Shown here: positions 45,834 to 56,078 of the stretch, piece after piece
How positions within the stretch are numbered: the first letter of the stretch is position 1
Layout: each line of letters begins with the position of its first letter
Origin: Henriciella algicola
Lineage (GTDB): Bacteria; Pseudomonadota; Alphaproteobacteria; Caulobacterales; Hyphomonadaceae
Direction: 5' to 3'
Assembly (NCBI RefSeq): GCF_003576245.1
Contig: NZ_QWGA01000008.1
Location: 62,001-126,000, forward strand
DNA: 64,000 bases
Program-made: the position numbers and the translations under genes
The notes under the pieces: model-generated
Database searches by the model: none
What the model was told of the DNA's origin: nothing
What the model saw: only the letters and a program-made list of their open reading frames with translations

Positions 45834-46538
45834 ATGCATCATCTCAAGACCTCTGGCCTGATCGGCGCACTCGCCGCGGCGACCATGATCGGCGCCTGCA
45901 CAACCAGCCCCAATAATCTTGTGCCCGCAGACTACCAGACTGGCACGACGCTGGACCGCAACCAGATCGGCGTTGGCGAAACCAGCCAGCGTCTCGAACT
46001 TGCTATCGACAGCCGCAGCGCCTGGCTGCGCGCCGGACAGGAAGATCGCGCCCGCGCCTTCATCTCTAATTATCGCCGCAGCGGCCATGGCCTTCTCATC
46101 GTTGCTGTGCCGTCCACCTACGGCGCTGACCCTTATGCTGTCGCTGCTGTCTCAGAGGCGCGCGACATCGCCTGGGCTGAAGGCGTTGCTTTCGACGATG
46201 TCCGTGCCCGCGCCTATGATGCAGGCGGACGCCGCGATGCCCCGCTTATCCTGACCTATCAGTCCTATGTCGCCATCGCGCCATACTGCCCTGAGAAGTC
46301 GCAGGTCCGTTTCTCCGACATCCGCAGCAATAACGATATGCCAGCTCTTGGGTGCTCGGTCCGCGTCAACCAGGCGGCGATGATCGCTGACCCGTCGGAC
46401 CTCTTCGGCAACCGCCCGCTGGATGAAGGCGACGCCCTGCGTCGTCAGGCCCAGCTGGAGCTCTTCCGTGAGGGCCAGCCAACAGGTGCAGAACGCGGCG
46501 AAGCTGAGACAAGCGCTGTTTCGACAGCAGTGAACTGA
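45834..46538 (+). CDS. cpaD: Pilus biogenesis lipoprotein CpaD
   Basis: The 234-residue protein has a lipobox (MIGACTTS) and the CpaD core with VAIAPYCPEKSQ and NDMPALGCSVRVNQAAMIADP. The two Cys in this region are conserved in the family. It is thought to be the pilotin or stabiliser of the secretin. AGGAG precedes the start. It lies between cpaC and cpaE as in Caulobacter. Confidence 0.92.
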   Translation: MHHLKTSGLIGALAAATMIGACTTSPNNLVPADYQTGTTLDRNQIGVGETSQRLELAIDSRSAWLRAGQEDRARAFISNYRRSGHGLLIVAVPSTYGADPYAVAAVSEARDIAWAEGVAFDDVRARAYDAGGRRDAPLILTYQSYVAIAPYCPEKSQVRFSDIRSNNDMPALGCSVRVNQAAMIADPSDLFGNRPLDEGDALRRQAQLELFREGQPTGAERGEAETSAVSTAVN

Positions 46539-46570
46539 TTTTGAGTGACGATCGAAGGTCTTGAACGACA

Positions 46571-47914
46571 ATGAGCAGAGAAAACGCACTTTTCGATGAC
46601 GACTTCGACTTTGGCGACGGCGCCGAGGAGCCGAATGATCTTGTTGATCAGCTGACCGGCACCCGCGACGAGGGCGACCTGGCACCGCAAGTGAATATTC
46701 CTCAGATGCAGGCGTTTGAGGGCGGCGACCGCGCAATTCCTGCCATTTCGGTTCTGGCTTTCTGCGAAACCAAGCGCGTCTCCTCGATCATCGACCGCGT
46801 GAAGAGCGACCGGCGCATGGCCAATGCCTCGGTAAGCATTATTCCGGGCGGCATTCCTGCCGCGATCGAACACCTGTCCAGCAACCCGACCCCGAACCTC
46901 ATCATCGTCGAGTCCTCGGCCCCGTCCAGCGAGATGATCGCGCAGATCGACCAGCTTGCCGGTCATTGCGATGAAGGTGTTGAGGTCATGGTGGTTGGCG
47001 CGACCAATGACATTGCGCTCTATCGCCAACTCGTGGCCCGCGGCGTCAGCGAATATCTCGTCCCACCGATTGAACCGGTCCAGATGGTTCGCTCCATCGG
47101 CAACATCTTCACCGACCCTGAAGCGCCATTCGTTGGCAAATCCATCTCGGTTGTCGGTGCGAAGGGCGGCGTTGGTTCGTCGACGATCGCGCACAACCTG
47201 GCTTGGTCGCTGGCAGAGAACGCCCGGGTGAACACCTCGCTCGTGGATCTTGACCTCTCCTTCGGCACCACGTCACTCGACTTCAACCATGAGACGCCGC
47301 AGACCGTCGCCGACGCGCTACTGGCACCAGACCGCGCCGACGATGCCGTCATCTCGCGCCTTCTGGCAAAGGCGACCGACCGGCTCTCGCTGTTCACGGC
47401 GCCTGCCACTGTCAGCCAGCTGATGGACATCGACGCCTCTGCCTATTCGACGGTGATTGAGGGCGTGCGCCGCCTGATGCCCTATGTCGTCCTCGACCTG
47501 CCACATGGCTGGTCGCAGTGGATCTACAATACGCTGATCAGCTCTGACGAAGTGATCCTTGTCTGCCAGCCGGACCTTGCCTCGCTGCGCAACGGCAAGA
47601 ACATGCTCGACAAGCTCAGAAGCCAGCGCCCGAATGACCGCGCGCCCCGCCTCGTCATCAACATGATGGGCGTACCAAAGCGCCCTGAGATCCCGGTGAA
47701 GGATTTCGCCGCCGCCATCGAGGCAGAGCCGGAAATCGTCCTGCCATTCGATCCGCAGCTTTTCGGCACCGCGTCGAATAAGGGCCAGATGATCTCTGAG
47801 GCAGACCCGCAGTCAAAACCTGCTGTCGCCATCGATGAGCTCGCAAGCAAGCTTTCGGGCCGCGAGACCGTTCAGCCGGAGAAGTCCCTGCTCAAGAAAC
47901 TTCTCGGAAAGTAA
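46571..47914 (+). CDS. cpaE: Pilus assembly ATPase-like protein CpaE
   Basis: CpaE is a MinD/ParA-like protein that localises the Tad machinery. Its 447 residues comprise an acidic N-terminus, a receiver-like domain (about 55-180) and a MinD-type ATPase domain. The deviant Walker A GAKGGVGSSTIAHNLA begins at residue 196. LVDLDLSFGTTSLDF follows. Within the operon it lies between cpaD and cpaF. Confidence 0.94.
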   Translation: MSRENALFDDDFDFGDGAEEPNDLVDQLTGTRDEGDLAPQVNIPQMQAFEGGDRAIPAISVLAFCETKRVSSIIDRVKSDRRMANASVSIIPGGIPAAIEHLSSNPTPNLIIVESSAPSSEMIAQIDQLAGHCDEGVEVMVVGATNDIALYRQLVARGVSEYLVPPIEPVQMVRSIGNIFTDPEAPFVGKSISVVGAKGGVGSSTIAHNLAWSLAENARVNTSLVDLDLSFGTTSLDFNHETPQTVADALLAPDRADDAVISRLLAKATDRLSLFTAPATVSQLMDIDASAYSTVIEGVRRLMPYVVLDLPHGWSQWIYNTLISSDEVILVCQPDLASLRNGKNMLDKLRSQRPNDRAPRLVINMMGVPKRPEIPVKDFAAAIEAEPEIVLPFDPQLFGTASNKGQMISEADPQSKPAVAIDELASKLSGRETVQPEKSLLKKLLGK

Positions 47915-47933
47915 ACGGCGCTAGAACAATTCC

Positions 47934-49421
47934 ATGTCCTTCGGCAAACGCTCAGCAAACGCTCTAAAGCCAGCTCCTTCTTCGGCGCCAGCACCGAAGC
48001 CGTCTGCGGCTACGCCGCCGCCTGCGCAAAAGCCTGCCGCCGCACCGCCGCCATCTGGTGGCGCACCCAAGCCGCCGCAGAAGCCAGTCGCGCTAAAGCC
48101 TCCGCCAGACATGGAAAGAGAGCGCGTCCACCGCGTCGACACCCGCTCTGAAGAATATTACGCGACCAAGACGACGATCTTCAATGCGCTGATCGACACG
48201 ATCGACCTGGGCCAGCTTGCCCAGCTCGACGCCGAAAGTGCGCGCGAGGAGATTCGCGACATCGTCGTTGAAATCATCAGTATCAAGAATGTCGTGATGT
48301 CGATCTCCGAGCAGGAACATCTGCTCGACGATATCTGTAACGATGTGCTGGGCTATGGTCCGCTGGAGCCGCTTCTGGCGCGCGACGACATCGCCGATAT
48401 CATGGTGAACGGCGCCGACACGACCTACATCGAAGTCAACGGCAAGATTGAGCGGACCAATATCCGCTTCCGCGACAATGCCCAGCTGATGAACATCTGT
48501 CAGCGGATCGTCAGCCAGGTCGGCCGTCGCGTCGATGAAAGCTCGCCGATCTGTGACGCGCGCCTGCTGGACGGCTCTCGTGTGAACGTCATTGCCCCGC
48601 CGCTGGCAATCGATGGCCCGACGCTCACCATTCGTAAGTTCAAGAAGGACAAGCTGCGCCTCGCTGACCTCGTGAAATTCGGGTCCATCTCCGAGGCAGG
48701 CGCCGAAATCCTCCGCATAATTGGTCACTCTCGGTGTAACGTGCTGATCTCGGGCGGTACCGGTTCTGGTAAAACGACGCTGCTCAACTGTCTGACCGGT
48801 TTCATCGACCCGACAGAGCGCGTCATTACCTGCGAAGACTCCGCAGAACTTCAGCTGCAACAGCCGCACGTCGTGCGCCTCGAAACGCGCCCGCCCAACA
48901 TTGAAGGCTCTGGCGAGATCTCGATGCGGGACCTCGTGAAGAACTGTCTGCGTATGCGTCCTGAGCGTATCATCGTGGGTGAGGTTCGCGGGCCTGAAGC
49001 ATTTGACCTTCTTCAGGCCATGAACACCGGCCATGACGGCTCCATGGGCACGCTGCACGCCAACACGCCGCGCGAAGCTCTCAGCCGGGTGGAATCCATG
49101 ATCACCATGGGCGGCTTCTCGCTGCCTGCGAAAACGATCCGTGAAATGATCGTCGGCTCGATTGATGTCGTCGTGCAGGCCTCGCGCCTTCGCGACGGGT
49201 CTCGCCGCATCATGCAGATCACCGAAGTCATGGGCCTCGAAGGCGATACGATCATCCTTCAGGACATCATGAAGTTCGAGGTCGAGGGTGAAGATGATGA
49301 TGGCCGCGTAAAGGGCCGTCACCGCGGCACCGGTATTGGCCGCCCACGGTTCTGGGATCGTGCGTCCTACTTCAACATGGAGCGCGACCTCGCCAAGGCG
49401 ATCGATGCGCTGGACACCTGA
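47934..49421 (+). CDS. cpaF: Pilus assembly ATPase CpaF
   Basis: CpaF (TadA) is the secretion ATPase that powers pilus extension and retraction. The 495-residue protein has an Ala/Pro-rich low-complexity N-terminus (about 10-60). An N-terminal domain precedes the RecA-like core with Walker [14 protein letters not shown] near residue 275, Asp and His boxes, and [17 protein letters not shown]. It starts 19 bases after cpaE, with a weak ribosome-binding site. The stop overlaps the tadB ATG by one base. Confidence 0.95.
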   Translation: MSFGKRSANALKPAPSSAPAPKPSAATPPPAQKPAAAPPPSGGAPKPPQKPVALKPPPDMERERVHRVDTRSEEYYATKTTIFNALIDTIDLGQLAQLDAESAREEIRDIVVEIISIKNVVMSISEQEHLLDDICNDVLGYGPLEPLLARDDIADIMVNGADTTYIEVNGKIERTNIRFRDNAQLMNICQRIVSQVGRRVDESSPICDARLLDGSRVNVIAPPLAIDGPTLTIRKFKKDKLRLADLVKFGSISEAGAEILRIIGHSRCNVLISGGTGSGKTTLLNCLTGFIDPTERVITCEDSAELQLQQPHVVRLETRPPNIEGSGEISMRDLVKNCLRMRPERIIVGEVRGPEAFDLLQAMNTGHDGSMGTLHANTPREALSRVESMITMGGFSLPAKTIREMIVGSIDVVVQASRLRDGSRRIMQITEVMGLEGDTIILQDIMKFEVEGEDDDGRVKGRHRGTGIGRPRFWDRASYFNMERDLAKAIDALDT

Positions 49422-50452
49422 TGCTCGGCGGCGATCTTCTCATCTTCCTCGTTGCAGGCCTGGCTTTCGTGGCGCTGGCCGGGATCGGGCTTGCGCTCAC
49501 CGGCGGTGACAACGACAACCCCGCACGTCGCGCGCGCCAGCTGGCGGAAGGCAAGACGGGCAATAAGGGAAACCAGAAGCAGGATGCCGCCTCGCAGCGT
49601 CGTCGCCAGACGCAGCAGATGCTGGCAAAGCTTCGTGAGCAGGATGAAGCGCGCCGCAAGTCGCTCGTTCCGCAGGATATCCGTGGCAAGCTTCTTCAGG
49701 CAGGCCTCGAAATCAAACCCGAAACCTTCTGGGCCCTGTCTGCAGCGCTCGGCGTTGCGCTGGCGATTGTGACCTTCATCTCCGGCGCGGAAGGCCCGCC
49801 GCCGATCGCAGGTATCGAAATCAAGTCGCGCCCGGCCATGATCATTGCAGCAGCGGTTGCGGGCTTCCTTGGGATTCCGCGCTGGATCATCGGATTCCTG
49901 ACCAAGCGGCGCTACAAGAAGATGACGGCGCAGTTTGCCGATGCGATCGACATCATTGTGCGCGGTGTGAAGTCCGGCCTGCCGCTGACCGAATGTCTGC
50001 GCATCATCGCCAAGGAAAGCCCGGCACCTCTCGGCACAGAATTCAAGACCCTCACCGACAACATCCAGATGGGCATGACGACAGAGCGCGCGCTGCAGCA
50101 GCTCTACAAGCGTGTTCCCCTGCCTGAAGTGAACTTCTTCGTCATCGTGCTGACAATCCAGGCCAAGTCTGGCGGTAACCTCTCTGAGGCACTCGGCAAC
50201 CTTTCCAAGGTGATCCGTGAGCGCAAGATGATGCGCGAAAAGATCAAGGCCATGTCGTCAGAAGCCAAGGCGTCTGCCGGCATCATCGCCTGTCTTCCCT
50301 TCGCCGTTGGCTTCATGGTTTTCATGACAACGCCCAGCTACATCATGGAGCTGTTCCTCAAGCCGACCGGTCACACCATCCTGTTCATGGGCGCAGGCCT
50401 GATGATCACCGGCGTGACCGTGATGCGCAAAATGATCAGCTTCGACATCTAG
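49421..50452 (+). CDS. tadB: Type II secretion F-family protein TadB
   Basis: TadB is one of two polytopic membrane platform proteins. The 343 residues have an N-terminal helix, a cytoplasmic region, then the T2SSF domain (about 180-310: AIDIIVRGVKSGLPLTECLRI and LTIQAKSGGNLSEALGNLS) and two C-terminal helices. It overlaps the end of cpaF (TGATG). tadC follows. Confidence 0.93.
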   Translation: MLGGDLLIFLVAGLAFVALAGIGLALTGGDNDNPARRARQLAEGKTGNKGNQKQDAASQRRRQTQQMLAKLREQDEARRKSLVPQDIRGKLLQAGLEIKPETFWALSAALGVALAIVTFISGAEGPPPIAGIEIKSRPAMIIAAAVAGFLGIPRWIIGFLTKRRYKKMTAQFADAIDIIVRGVKSGLPLTECLRIIAKESPAPLGTEFKTLTDNIQMGMTTERALQQLYKRVPLPEVNFFVIVLTIQAKSGGNLSEALGNLSKVIRERKMMREKIKAMSSEAKASAGIIACLPFAVGFMVFMTTPSYIMELFLKPTGHTILFMGAGLMITGVTVMRKMISFDI

Positions 50453-50465
50453 GGGGGGAGGGCAC

Positions 50466-51458
50466 ATGGTCGACTTCATCTCTTCCCTGACCCAGCCGGC
50501 CACGCTGGCATCGGTATTGGCGGCCGTCGCCATGTTCGCGACGATCCTCTCTGTCGGCATGCCATTGCTGAAGGGCGACAAGCTTGAAACGCGCCTCAAA
50601 CAGGTGACCACGCAGCGCGAACGCCTGCGCCGCGCAAACCGTGATGCGCTGGAGCGCCGCGGCCTCAAGAAAGACAATTCCGGCAAGATCAGTGAGATCA
50701 CCGGCAAACTGAACCTTCAGAAGATGCTGGAAGACCCGAATGTCGAGCAAAAGCTCGTCCAGGCCGGTCTGCGCGGGCCGCGCCCGCTCGCCATCTTCTA
50801 CTTCTGCCGCTTCGTCCTGCCGATGGTGATGGCGCTGCTCGCCTTCGTCTACATCTTCCTCATCAACGATATGGGCCTCAACCCGCAGATGAAGATTGGC
50901 GCCGTGGTCTTTGGCGCGGCGGCGGGTTTCTACGCGCCGAACCTCTATGTCTCTAACATTGCCCAGAAGCGTCAGCAGTCGATCATGCAGGCCTTTCCGG
51001 ACGCGCTCGACATGCTCCTCATCTGCGTCGAGTCCGGCATGTCAATTGAACTCGCCTTCGCAAAGGTCGGCGGTGAGATCGGCGCAGCCTCGCCGGACCT
51101 TGCCGAGGAATTCCAGCTGACCACTGCCGAACTTGCCTACCTGCAGGAACGGCGCACCGCCTACGAAAACCTCGCCAAGCGGACTGGCCATGAGGGCGTC
51201 AAATCTGTCTGTCTCGCGCTGATGCAGGCAGAACGCTACGGTACGCCGCTCGGCGACGCGCTGCGGACCATGGCCAAGGAAAACCGCGACATGCGGATGT
51301 CCGAAGCCGAGAAGAAAGCCGCCGCCCTGCCAGCCAAGCTGACTGTGCCGATGATCCTGTTCTTCCTGCCGGTGCTCTTTCTCGTCGTGCTCGGCCCGGC
51401 CTACATCAAATACTCAGAGATGCAGGCCCAGAACCAGATCAACACAGATGTGAGATAG
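50466..51458 (+). CDS. tadC: Type II secretion F-family protein TadC
   Basis: TadC is the second platform protein. The 330-residue protein has membrane helices around 12-35, 95-145 and 290-315 and a T2SSF domain containing FPDALDMLLICVESGMSIELAF. A very strong GGGGGAGGG ribosome-binding site precedes it. It is the last plus-strand gene of the locus. tadD faces it from the other strand across a hairpin. Confidence 0.93.
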   Translation: MVDFISSLTQPATLASVLAAVAMFATILSVGMPLLKGDKLETRLKQVTTQRERLRRANRDALERRGLKKDNSGKISEITGKLNLQKMLEDPNVEQKLVQAGLRGPRPLAIFYFCRFVLPMVMALLAFVYIFLINDMGLNPQMKIGAVVFGAAAGFYAPNLYVSNIAQKRQQSIMQAFPDALDMLLICVESGMSIELAFAKVGGEIGAASPDLAEEFQLTTAELAYLQERRTAYENLAKRTGHEGVKSVCLALMQAERYGTPLGDALRTMAKENRDMRMSEAEKKAAALPAKLTVPMILFFLPVLFLVVLGPAYIKYSEMQAQNQINTDVR

Positions 51459-51518
51459 CCGGCACAAGGCCGCGCCCCGTACCTGCGATCACATCAAAGC
51501 TTAATCTGAAGAGACAAG

Positions 51519-51539
51519 GATAGGCCGCTGCGGCCTATC
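51519..51539. terminator. Hairpin between convergent tadC and tadD
   Basis: Perfect 10-bp arms GATAGGCCGC and GCGGCCTATC are separated by a single T. The tight loop (in practice a larger one) and the convergent genes suggest transcription end for both strands. There is no long T-run. Confidence 0.6.
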
Positions 51540-51555
51540 TTGGGGCGTCACCCCC

Positions 51556-52467
51556 CTAGCGGCTGCTGAGGGATCCGCGAAGTTGCGGCACGCCGCGGCG
51601 CTCTGGCTCGCGCTGCTCTGGCGCCTGCTGGATCTGCGGGGCGGGGGTATCGGCCCCGTCCATCACCAGCGCCTCATAATTGCGCGCCGGCGCAAGCAGG
51701 CCGCGGATCGTTGTCACATTCGCTTCCATCGTCCGCGTTGGTGCATGCGGGTCAGCTGCGCGCATCGCGTCGAACTCGCCCTGCAGCCCGAGGATCAGCG
51801 CGAGGTTCTGGCGCACACGCCCGTCGGCATCCGGCAGGTCATAGGCCTTGCGCAGTTGCGCCTCAGCGCCTGCAAGATCACCCGTCAGCGCCAGCGACAG
51901 GCCATAATTGGCCAGCGTTGAGGCCCGCGCCGGATCAAGCTCCAGCGCACGCAGATAGGAGGTCTGCGCATCGCGGTGACGCTCCAGCCGGTCGAGCGCG
52001 AGACCAAGCGCGGCATGTGTCGTGGCGTCCTGCGGCGCGATCACGCTCGCCTGAAAGAAGGATTCTGCCGCTTCACCGACACGGCCTTCACTCATCAGCG
52101 CGCGGCCCATGATCAGCTGCAGCTCGGCCGATTGCGGATGGGCCGGAATGGCACCGGACAGCACGTCGATGGCCCGCTCATGGCTGCCAATCTCGCGCAG
52201 CACGCGGGTAAACTGGATCGTGGTTTCGAGGTTTGTCGGGTCCTTGCGGAATTCGCCAGCCCAGAAGTTCGCGCGTGTCAGCGCATCGGCGCGCTGGACC
52301 TCTGCAATCTCTTCAGGTGTCGCGGGCGCCAGCTCCTGCTCGAAGGCCGCCTGCAGCGCCGCTTCGGCGCTTGCCTTGCTGTCGCTCGCCCCGGTCGAGG
52401 CGCAAGCAGATGCCAGCAGCAGGACACAAAGAGAAACTGGATAAAGAGCTGCGCGTTGGACAGACAT
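51556..52467 (-). CDS. tadD: TPR lipoprotein TadD
   Basis: TadD is a tetratricopeptide pilotin-type lipoprotein of the Tad system. The 303 residues begin with a lipobox signal (LCVLLLASAC). Several TPR units follow between about residues 75 and 225 (for example ATTHAALGLALDRLERHRDA and ASTLANYGLSLALTGDLAGA). The C-terminus is Pro/Gln/Arg-rich. ATG 52467 is used (GGGAG upstream); TTG 52485 is less likely. It is transcribed against the cpa operon. Confidence 0.87.
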   Translation of the reverse strand: MSVQRAALYPVSLCVLLLASACASTGASDSKASAEAALQAAFEQELAPATPEEIAEVQRADALTRANFWAGEFRKDPTNLETTIQFTRVLREIGSHERAIDVLSGAIPAHPQSAELQLIMGRALMSEGRVGEAAESFFQASVIAPQDATTHAALGLALDRLERHRDAQTSYLRALELDPARASTLANYGLSLALTGDLAGAEAQLRKAYDLPDADGRVRQNLALILGLQGEFDAMRAADPHAPTRTMEANVTTIRGLLAPARNYEALVMDGADTPAPQIQQAPEQREPERRGVPQLRGSLSSR

Positions 52468-52585
52468 CGGGCAATCTCCCGCCAAACTGATTCACGCTGC
52501 CACCTTGCGCGTCCAAGCCTCAAGGATCAGTTAACTGAGATGTTGATTGCCTTAACCAGTTAGACCTTCGGAGTATCGATCACCC

Positions 52586-53947
52586 ATGCACAAAGCGTTC
52601 ACCGCCAGCGCCGACAGCCCCGCCCGCCTGCACCTCTTCCGGTCTGGCGAATGGAGTGAAGCCTCTGCCGGTCTCTCTGACGCCATCAAGGCGCAGGCCA
52701 AGGCACAGGGCTTCAAGGGCAGCAACGGCGATATGGTCATTGTCGCTAGCCCCGACGGTGAGATTGCTGACGTGCTTTTCGGCCTCGGCGAGACATCAGA
52801 TGCGCTGGCTGTTGCGGCTCTCTCCGGCAAGCTGCCTGCAGGCGACTACAAGGTCGAACGTGATGGCGACATGCCAATGGCGAACATCGCGGCAGGCTGG
52901 GCCGATGGCGCCTATCGCTTCGACCGCTACCTGAAAGATAAGGCCAACCCGCCGCGCCTCGTTATCGGCGATGGCGGCGACGCCGAAGCGCTCGATCGCG
53001 AAGCTGACGCGATCGCGCTTCTCAGGGATCTCATCAACACCCCGGCTCAGGATATGGGGCCTGCAGGTATCGAAGCGGCGATCCGTATTCTTGCCGAACA
53101 GTTCGGCGCAGACCTCTCAGTCATCACCGGCGATGACCTCCTGAAGGAAAACTATCCCATGGTGCACGCGGTTGGCCGCGCCGCACCCGAAGCCCCGCGC
53201 TTCATGGAATTGTCCTGGGGCAATCCAGACCATCCAGAGCTTGCGCTCGTCGGCAAGGGCGTCGCCTTCGACACAGGCGGCCTCAATCTCAAACCCGGCG
53301 CTGGCATGAAGCTGATGAAAAAGGATATGGGCGGCTCTGCCCATGTCATCGCGCTTGCCAAGCTGGTGATGAGCTCGAACCTGCCAGTCCGCCTCAAGCT
53401 CTACGTCCCGGCCGTCGAAAATGCGATCGGCCGCGATGCTTTCCGCCCAAGCGATATCCTGCAGACCCGCAAGGGCCTCACCGTAGAGATCGACAATACC
53501 GACGCAGAAGGCCGCCTCATCCTGGGCGACGCCCTGGCGCGTGCCTGTGAGAGCGATCCGGACCTGCTCGTCGATTTCGCCACGCTGACGGGCGCAGCCC
53601 GGGTCGCCCTTGGGCCAGAGCTTGCGCCATTTTACACCGATGATGGCGACCTCGCAGACGCCATCAATGCCGGCGGCGCTGTCTCCGGTGACCCGGTCTG
53701 GCGCATGCCGCTCTGGGACCCGTATAAATCCATGCTGAAAAGCTCGGTTGCAGACATCCAGAATTCCGGCGGCCGCTTCGCAGGCTCCATTACCGCCGCC
53801 ATCTTCCTCAAACAGTTTGTTGATGCGCGTCGCTGGGTCCATCTCGACGTCTGGGGCTGGCGCACACCGAAATATGGCCGTCCGGAAGGCGCCGCCGCGT
53901 GCGGCCTTCGCGCAATCTGGGCCATGCTGCGCACACGCTATGCCTGA
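52586..53947 (+). CDS. M17 leucyl aminopeptidase family protein
   Basis: The 453-residue cytosolic metallopeptidase removes N-terminal residues from peptides. The C-terminal catalytic domain carries the metal and catalytic residues in VGKGVAFDTGGLNLKPG, MKKDMGGSAH and the M17 signature NTDAEGRLILGDAL. The N-terminal domain is divergent, as in the shorter PepA-like group. Divergent from tadD, with 118 bp between starts. Confidence 0.93.
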   Translation: MHKAFTASADSPARLHLFRSGEWSEASAGLSDAIKAQAKAQGFKGSNGDMVIVASPDGEIADVLFGLGETSDALAVAALSGKLPAGDYKVERDGDMPMANIAAGWADGAYRFDRYLKDKANPPRLVIGDGGDAEALDREADAIALLRDLINTPAQDMGPAGIEAAIRILAEQFGADLSVITGDDLLKENYPMVHAVGRAAPEAPRFMELSWGNPDHPELALVGKGVAFDTGGLNLKPGAGMKLMKKDMGGSAHVIALAKLVMSSNLPVRLKLYVPAVENAIGRDAFRPSDILQTRKGLTVEIDNTDAEGRLILGDALARACESDPDLLVDFATLTGAARVALGPELAPFYTDDGDLADAINAGGAVSGDPVWRMPLWDPYKSMLKSSVADIQNSGGRFAGSITAAIFLKQFVDARRWVHLDVWGWRTPKYGRPEGAAACGLRAIWAMLRTRYA

Positions 53948-53955
53948 AATGTGCG

Positions 53956-53982
53956 GGCAGGGGGGTGAATCGCCCTCCTGCC
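53956..53982 (+). terminator. GC hairpin after the aminopeptidase gene
   Basis: A 10-bp stem with one G-T pair, GGCAGGGGGG against CGCCCTCCTGCC, has a seven-base loop and is followed by TTGC. A likely but T-poor transcript end. Confidence 0.5.
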
Positions 53983-54042
53983 TTGCATAAGCGCAAAAAT
54001 CCTGCTTCTTAGCGAAATTCGATAAGATCAGGAGTTTTCTTC

Positions 54043-56004
54043 ATGCGCGTCAAGCTGTCAGCGACTGCCACCGCCCTTGCCCTCATCCTTGCTGCCTGTG
54101 GTGAAACCTCAGCGCCCCAGCAGGGCAACAATCCGGAAGCGGGCGCCGAAACGACGGAAACAGCCGCCGCGACAGACGCAGAGATCGAGGCTGAAACGGC
54201 CCGTCTCAATGCCTGGTTCGACGAGAAGTACGAAGAACAGGTCATGATGAGCCCGATCCGGCTCACCTTCCTTGGCCGCAAGGAACGCAATGACGAAATC
54301 GACGACATGTCCTATGAGGCCGCGCAGGAACAGCTCCAGTGGCGCCTCGACACGCTCGCCGAGATGGAAGCCAATTTCGACTATGACAAGCTGACACCAG
54401 AGGCGAAGAACTCCTGGGACATCTGGAAGTACCAGACCGAGCAGGCCGAAGAAGGCATGCAGTACTTCTATAACGGCTTCACCTTCGACCAGATGAATGG
54501 CGCGCAGAGCTTCCTGCCGACCGTCCTCATCCAGTTCCACCGCGTCGACAATGAAGCCGACATGGAAGCCTACATCTCGCGGATCAGCGAAGGCGCCCGC
54601 GCCGGCAACCAGCTTCTCGAAATCGCCAAGGAAAGCGCAAGCCGCGGCGTTGAAACCCCAGACTTCGCGCTTGAAGGCGTGATCGACCAGTCCCGCAAGG
54701 TCATCACCGGCGCGCCGTTCACCGATGGTGAGGCGTCCGATCTCTGGGCTGACGTCCAGATGGAAATCTCGAACCTTCAGGAAGTCGGCGAGATCGACGA
54801 AGCCCGCGCAGAAGAGCTGATGACCGCGGCTGAAACCGCGCTGACCGAAGACTTCCAGCCTGCCTATGAGAACCTCATCGCATGGGCTGAGGCAGAGCTT
54901 GAAGACGCCCCGGAAAACCCGACCGGCCTCACCTCACAGCCGGGCGGCGCAGAGTTTTACAACTACCGCCTCAAGGTCTCGACCACGACAGACCTCACCG
55001 CAGACGAGATCCACGAAATCGGCCTCGAAGAGGTTGAGCGCCTGCAGGGCGAAATGGAAGCGGTGAAGGAAGAGTTCGGCTTCGACGGCACGCTGCAGGA
55101 ATTCTTCGTCTACCTGCGTGAGAACACCGACGAACGTGAACTCTATTATGAGAACAATGACGCGGGCGCTGACCAGTACATCGCCGATGCCACCGCTGCC
55201 ATCGACAATATCGAAGGCCAGCTGCCGGAATATTTCGGCATCCTTCCGCAGGCCGATCTCATCGTGAAGCGCGTGGAGCCTTTCCGCGAGCAGGACGGCG
55301 CCGCCCAGCACTACTATCCGGGCACGCCAGACGGCTCGCGCCCCGGCACCTATTACGCTCACCTCTCCGACATGACCTCCATGCCGAAGCGTGAGCTTGA
55401 AGTGATCGCCTATCATGAGGGGCTTCCGGGCCACCACATGCAGATCTCCATCGCGCAGGAACTGCAGGACATCCCGCAATTTCGCACGCAGGCTGGCTTC
55501 ACCGCCTATTCCGAAGGCTGGGGCCTCTATTCAGAGCGCCTCGCCAGCGAAATGCCGGGCACCTTCCAGACGCCTCAGTCTGAGTTTGGCCGTCTCGGCT
55601 CTGAGATCTGGCGCGCCATCCGCCTCGTCGTGGACACGGGCCTCCACTCCAAGGGTTGGACCGAGGAGGAAGCCTGGGAGTACTTCACCGAAAACGCTGC
55701 CGTCACCGACCAGCAGGCCCGCTCTGAAATCCAGCGTTACATCGTGATGCCGGGCCAGGCGACCGCCTACAAGATCGGCATGATCAAGATCCTCGAACTG
55801 CGCGAAATGGCACGCGAGGAGCTTGGCGATGATTTCGACATTCGCGGTTTCCACGACACCATCCTCGGCGGCGGCGCCCTCCCGCTTGAACTGCTCGAGC
55901 GCCGCGTCAACACCTGGATCGAAGACGTGAAGGCAGGCGAAGCCGCGACCCCGGAAACGACCGAGGTCGAGACCGAAGCCGAAACGATGGACGTCGAGCA
56001 GTAG
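54043..56004 (+). CDS. DUF885 family lipoprotein, putative zinc peptidase
   Basis: The 653-residue lipoprotein has a lipobox (LILAACG, Cys19), an acidic Ala/Glu/Thr linker to about residue 60, and a long DUF885 domain. The putative zinc motif is HEGLPGHH with H458, E459, H464 and H465, followed by TAYSEGWGLYSERLA. The C-terminal tail is Glu/Thr-rich. DUF885 proteins resemble M2/M32-type peptidases and are mostly uncharacterised. AGGAG lies eight bases before the start. Confidence 0.9.
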   Translation: MRVKLSATATALALILAACGETSAPQQGNNPEAGAETTETAAATDAEIEAETARLNAWFDEKYEEQVMMSPIRLTFLGRKERNDEIDDMSYEAAQEQLQWRLDTLAEMEANFDYDKLTPEAKNSWDIWKYQTEQAEEGMQYFYNGFTFDQMNGAQSFLPTVLIQFHRVDNEADMEAYISRISEGARAGNQLLEIAKESASRGVETPDFALEGVIDQSRKVITGAPFTDGEASDLWADVQMEISNLQEVGEIDEARAEELMTAAETALTEDFQPAYENLIAWAEAELEDAPENPTGLTSQPGGAEFYNYRLKVSTTTDLTADEIHEIGLEEVERLQGEMEAVKEEFGFDGTLQEFFVYLRENTDERELYYENNDAGADQYIADATAAIDNIEGQLPEYFGILPQADLIVKRVEPFREQDGAAQHYYPGTPDGSRPGTYYAHLSDMTSMPKRELEVIAYHEGLPGHHMQISIAQELQDIPQFRTQAGFTAYSEGWGLYSERLASEMPGTFQTPQSEFGRLGSEIWRAIRLVVDTGLHSKGWTEEEAWEYFTENAAVTDQQARSEIQRYIVMPGQATAYKIGMIKILELREMAREELGDDFDIRGFHDTILGGGALPLELLERRVNTWIEDVKAGEAATPETTEVETEAETMDVEQ

Positions 56005-56034
56005 GCTTCCGGTCCCATTTGCACTCCCTCTCCC

Positions 56035-56057
56035 TCATCCTGAGCGAAGTCGAAGGA
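56035..56057. repeat. Short dispersed palindromic repeat, TCATCCTGAGCGAAG type, copy 1
   Basis: The 23-bp sequence begins TCATCCTGAGCGAAGTCGAA. It recurs exactly at 62728-62750 and as an inverted variant at 63542-63563. Here it lies in the loop of a longer CTCTCCCTC/GAGGGAGAG hairpin. Confidence 0.8.
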
Positions 56058-56078
56058 CGAGGGAGAGAGGCACATAGC

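Noticed and set aside
52527-52560. TTAACC-like motif between tadD and the aminopeptidase gene as a CtrA box
   Set aside because: Only half-site likeness; no paired element at seven-base spacing.
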